6,450 nucleotides of DNA from Sneathiella sp. (lineage in GTDB: Bacteria; Pseudomonadota; Alphaproteobacteria; Sneathiellales; Sneathiellaceae): positions 1 to 6,450 of the forward strand of contig JAESPT010000077.1 in NCBI GenBank assembly GCA_016765515.1, given 5' to 3'. Each line of letters begins with the position of its first letter. Position 1 is the stretch's first letter. The notes below the pieces were generated by a model that was given only the letters and a program-made list of their open reading frames with translations, was not told the DNA's origin and did not search any database. The translations under genes were made by a program, and so were the position numbers. Below, in pieces: positions 5,526 to 6,450 of this stretch.

Positions 5526-6450
5526 CTAATTTTCCAATGTCAGATATCGGCAGTGGGGCTTAATATCCTGAACAGATCCCCCCGAACCAATCACAGTAGT
5601 AACAGCGTCTATATCATCAACAATCAAACCAGATAGGATATCTATTCCATAGGCGTGTAACGCTGGCGCCAAAGGTGTACCGGGGCCAACCAACGCTGCT
5701 TTATTTTGCTCACAAGATCTTAAGAGTGCTGGAAGACTCTTATTCACGAGGGATGAAGCTGTAATCACAGCGGCTTCACTGGATAGCAACAAGGTCGCGG
5801 CAGCGAATTGCGGATATTGGTTTTCAGTTGGGTTTAATTCGACAATACGCGCGTTTTTAAATTTTCTCTCAACATTTTTAAAGGCTCCAACAACAGTAAC
5901 GGGACCCTCTGCCTTGCCGATTAGATCCAAGCCATTAACCTGTTCGCCGTCCAGATCATATCGATTATAAAATGCGTTTATGGCTGCCATACCTAAAGCC
6001 GTTTCAAATGGGTTCCAGGAATGTACAAGTTGCGCCAGTTCTTTCAGAGACATCGTCGCCAATTTGGATGCTTGCCGAACAGCGCGGCATCCGCCTGTTC
6101 CTTTTGCAGGAGTATGGGACAGTCCGCAACCATCCGGGCCTTCAATTAATATCCAGTTTATTCCGACAACCACCCGTTTTATCGGGACATCGGGAATGGG
6201 ACGAATAAGTTCTTCATAGAGATTATCCTTAGCCCACCATTGGTTCAGGTTCTCAATCCTGGAAGGCAACAAGTCACCCAATCCCCCGGTAAACTCCGTC
6301 CATTTATCGACAACACCTGCGGGAACGGCGACCAGGACAGGTATTCCTTCGGCCATTGCGTTCATAATATCATCGGAAAGCCCGTCACCAAGTTGTTCAC
6401 GCTCACCAAATTTTTCGACAATTATCAGATCTGCTTTATTTTCAATGGCA
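5526..6450 (-). CDS. DUF2478-DUF4213-DUF364 fusion protein (5' end outside window)
   Basis: The minus strand is open from the right edge to the stop at 5526, 307 visible codons. The first in-window ATG (6365) is internal, because the upstream frame codes for ADLIIVEKFGEREQLGDGLS, a typical DUF2478 segment. DUF2478 continues through AMAEGIPVLVAVP to about 6220; its P-loop half would lie outside the window. A DUF4213-like part follows (WILIEGPDGCGLSHTPAKG, then LKELAQLVHSWNPFETALG and AAINAFYNR), to about 5950. DUF364 ends the chain: VTVVGAFKN, the strand ARIVELNPTENQYPQ, then AAVITASSLVNKSLPALL, LVGPGTPLAPALHAYGIDIL and SGLIVDDID. DUF4213/DUF364 pairs are described as putative heavy-metal chelation proteins, and DUF2478 is an NTPase-like family often seen near molybdate genes. 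A metal-handling role with NTP use is inference. No terminator is evident after the stop. Confidence 0.8.
   Translation of the reverse strand, partial: AIENKADLIIVEKFGEREQLGDGLSDDIMNAMAEGIPVLVAVPAGVVDKWTEFTGGLGDLLPSRIENLNQWWAKDNLYEELIRPIPDVPIKRVVVGINWILIEGPDGCGLSHTPAKGTGGCRAVRQASKLATMSLKELAQLVHSWNPFETALGMAAINAFYNRYDLDGEQVNGLDLIGKAEGPVTVVGAFKNVERKFKNARIVELNPTENQYPQFAAATLLLSSEAAVITASSLVNKSLPALLRSCEQNKAALVGPGTPLAPALHAYGIDILSGLIVDDIDAVTTVIGSGGSVQDIKPHCRYLTLEN

Overview
The window reads as a bacterial chromosome segment, most likely from an alphaproteobacterium. That guess rests on three things: the ALS-like TPP enzyme with a divergent GcvA/AmpR-type LysR regulator, the YciI/ECF42-type sigma/VOC cluster, and the DUF2478-DUF4213-DUF364 fusion. 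Base composition looks fairly even, and I cannot name a genus. I see no tRNA, rRNA, IS element or CRISPR array.

Layout. (1) 1-1556, minus strand: a thiamine-diphosphate enzyme of the acetolactate-synthase superfamily, open for 518 codons and cut by the left edge. (2) 1557-1754: a divergent control region holding two inverted repeats of identical geometry (TCATT-N9-AATGA, 76 bp apart), the second lying on the start of the next gene. (3) 1755-2660, plus: a LysR-type regulator, probably controlling itself and the TPP gene. (4) 2743-4812, plus: a YciI/DGPF-family protein, an ECF42-type sigma factor with a C-terminal helical extension, and a VOC (glyoxalase-fold) protein. The YciI and sigma frames overlap as ATGA. 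(5) 4824-4871: a probable terminator. (6) 4947-5264, minus: a short DksA/TraR-type zinc-finger protein behind a sigma70-like promoter. (7) 5526-6450, minus: the C-terminal part of a DUF2478-DUF4213-DUF364 fusion, cut by the right edge.

Two linked observations stand out. The same ECF-style promoter, TGTAGGAA with CGTC exactly 17 bp after TGTAGG, sits upstream of yciI and again at the end of the sigma gene upstream of the VOC gene. A third copy of the -35 element, with CGAA at the same spacing, lies upstream of the TPP enzyme on the other strand. This suggests a small local sigma regulon. Yet the sigma gene carries an in-frame TAA at codon 13, and no ATG, GTG or TTG follows in frame until 3516, past region 2 and into region 4. 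The rest of the frame is intact and family-like. Either the sigma factor was lost recently, or the stop is bypassed, or the base is a sequencing error.
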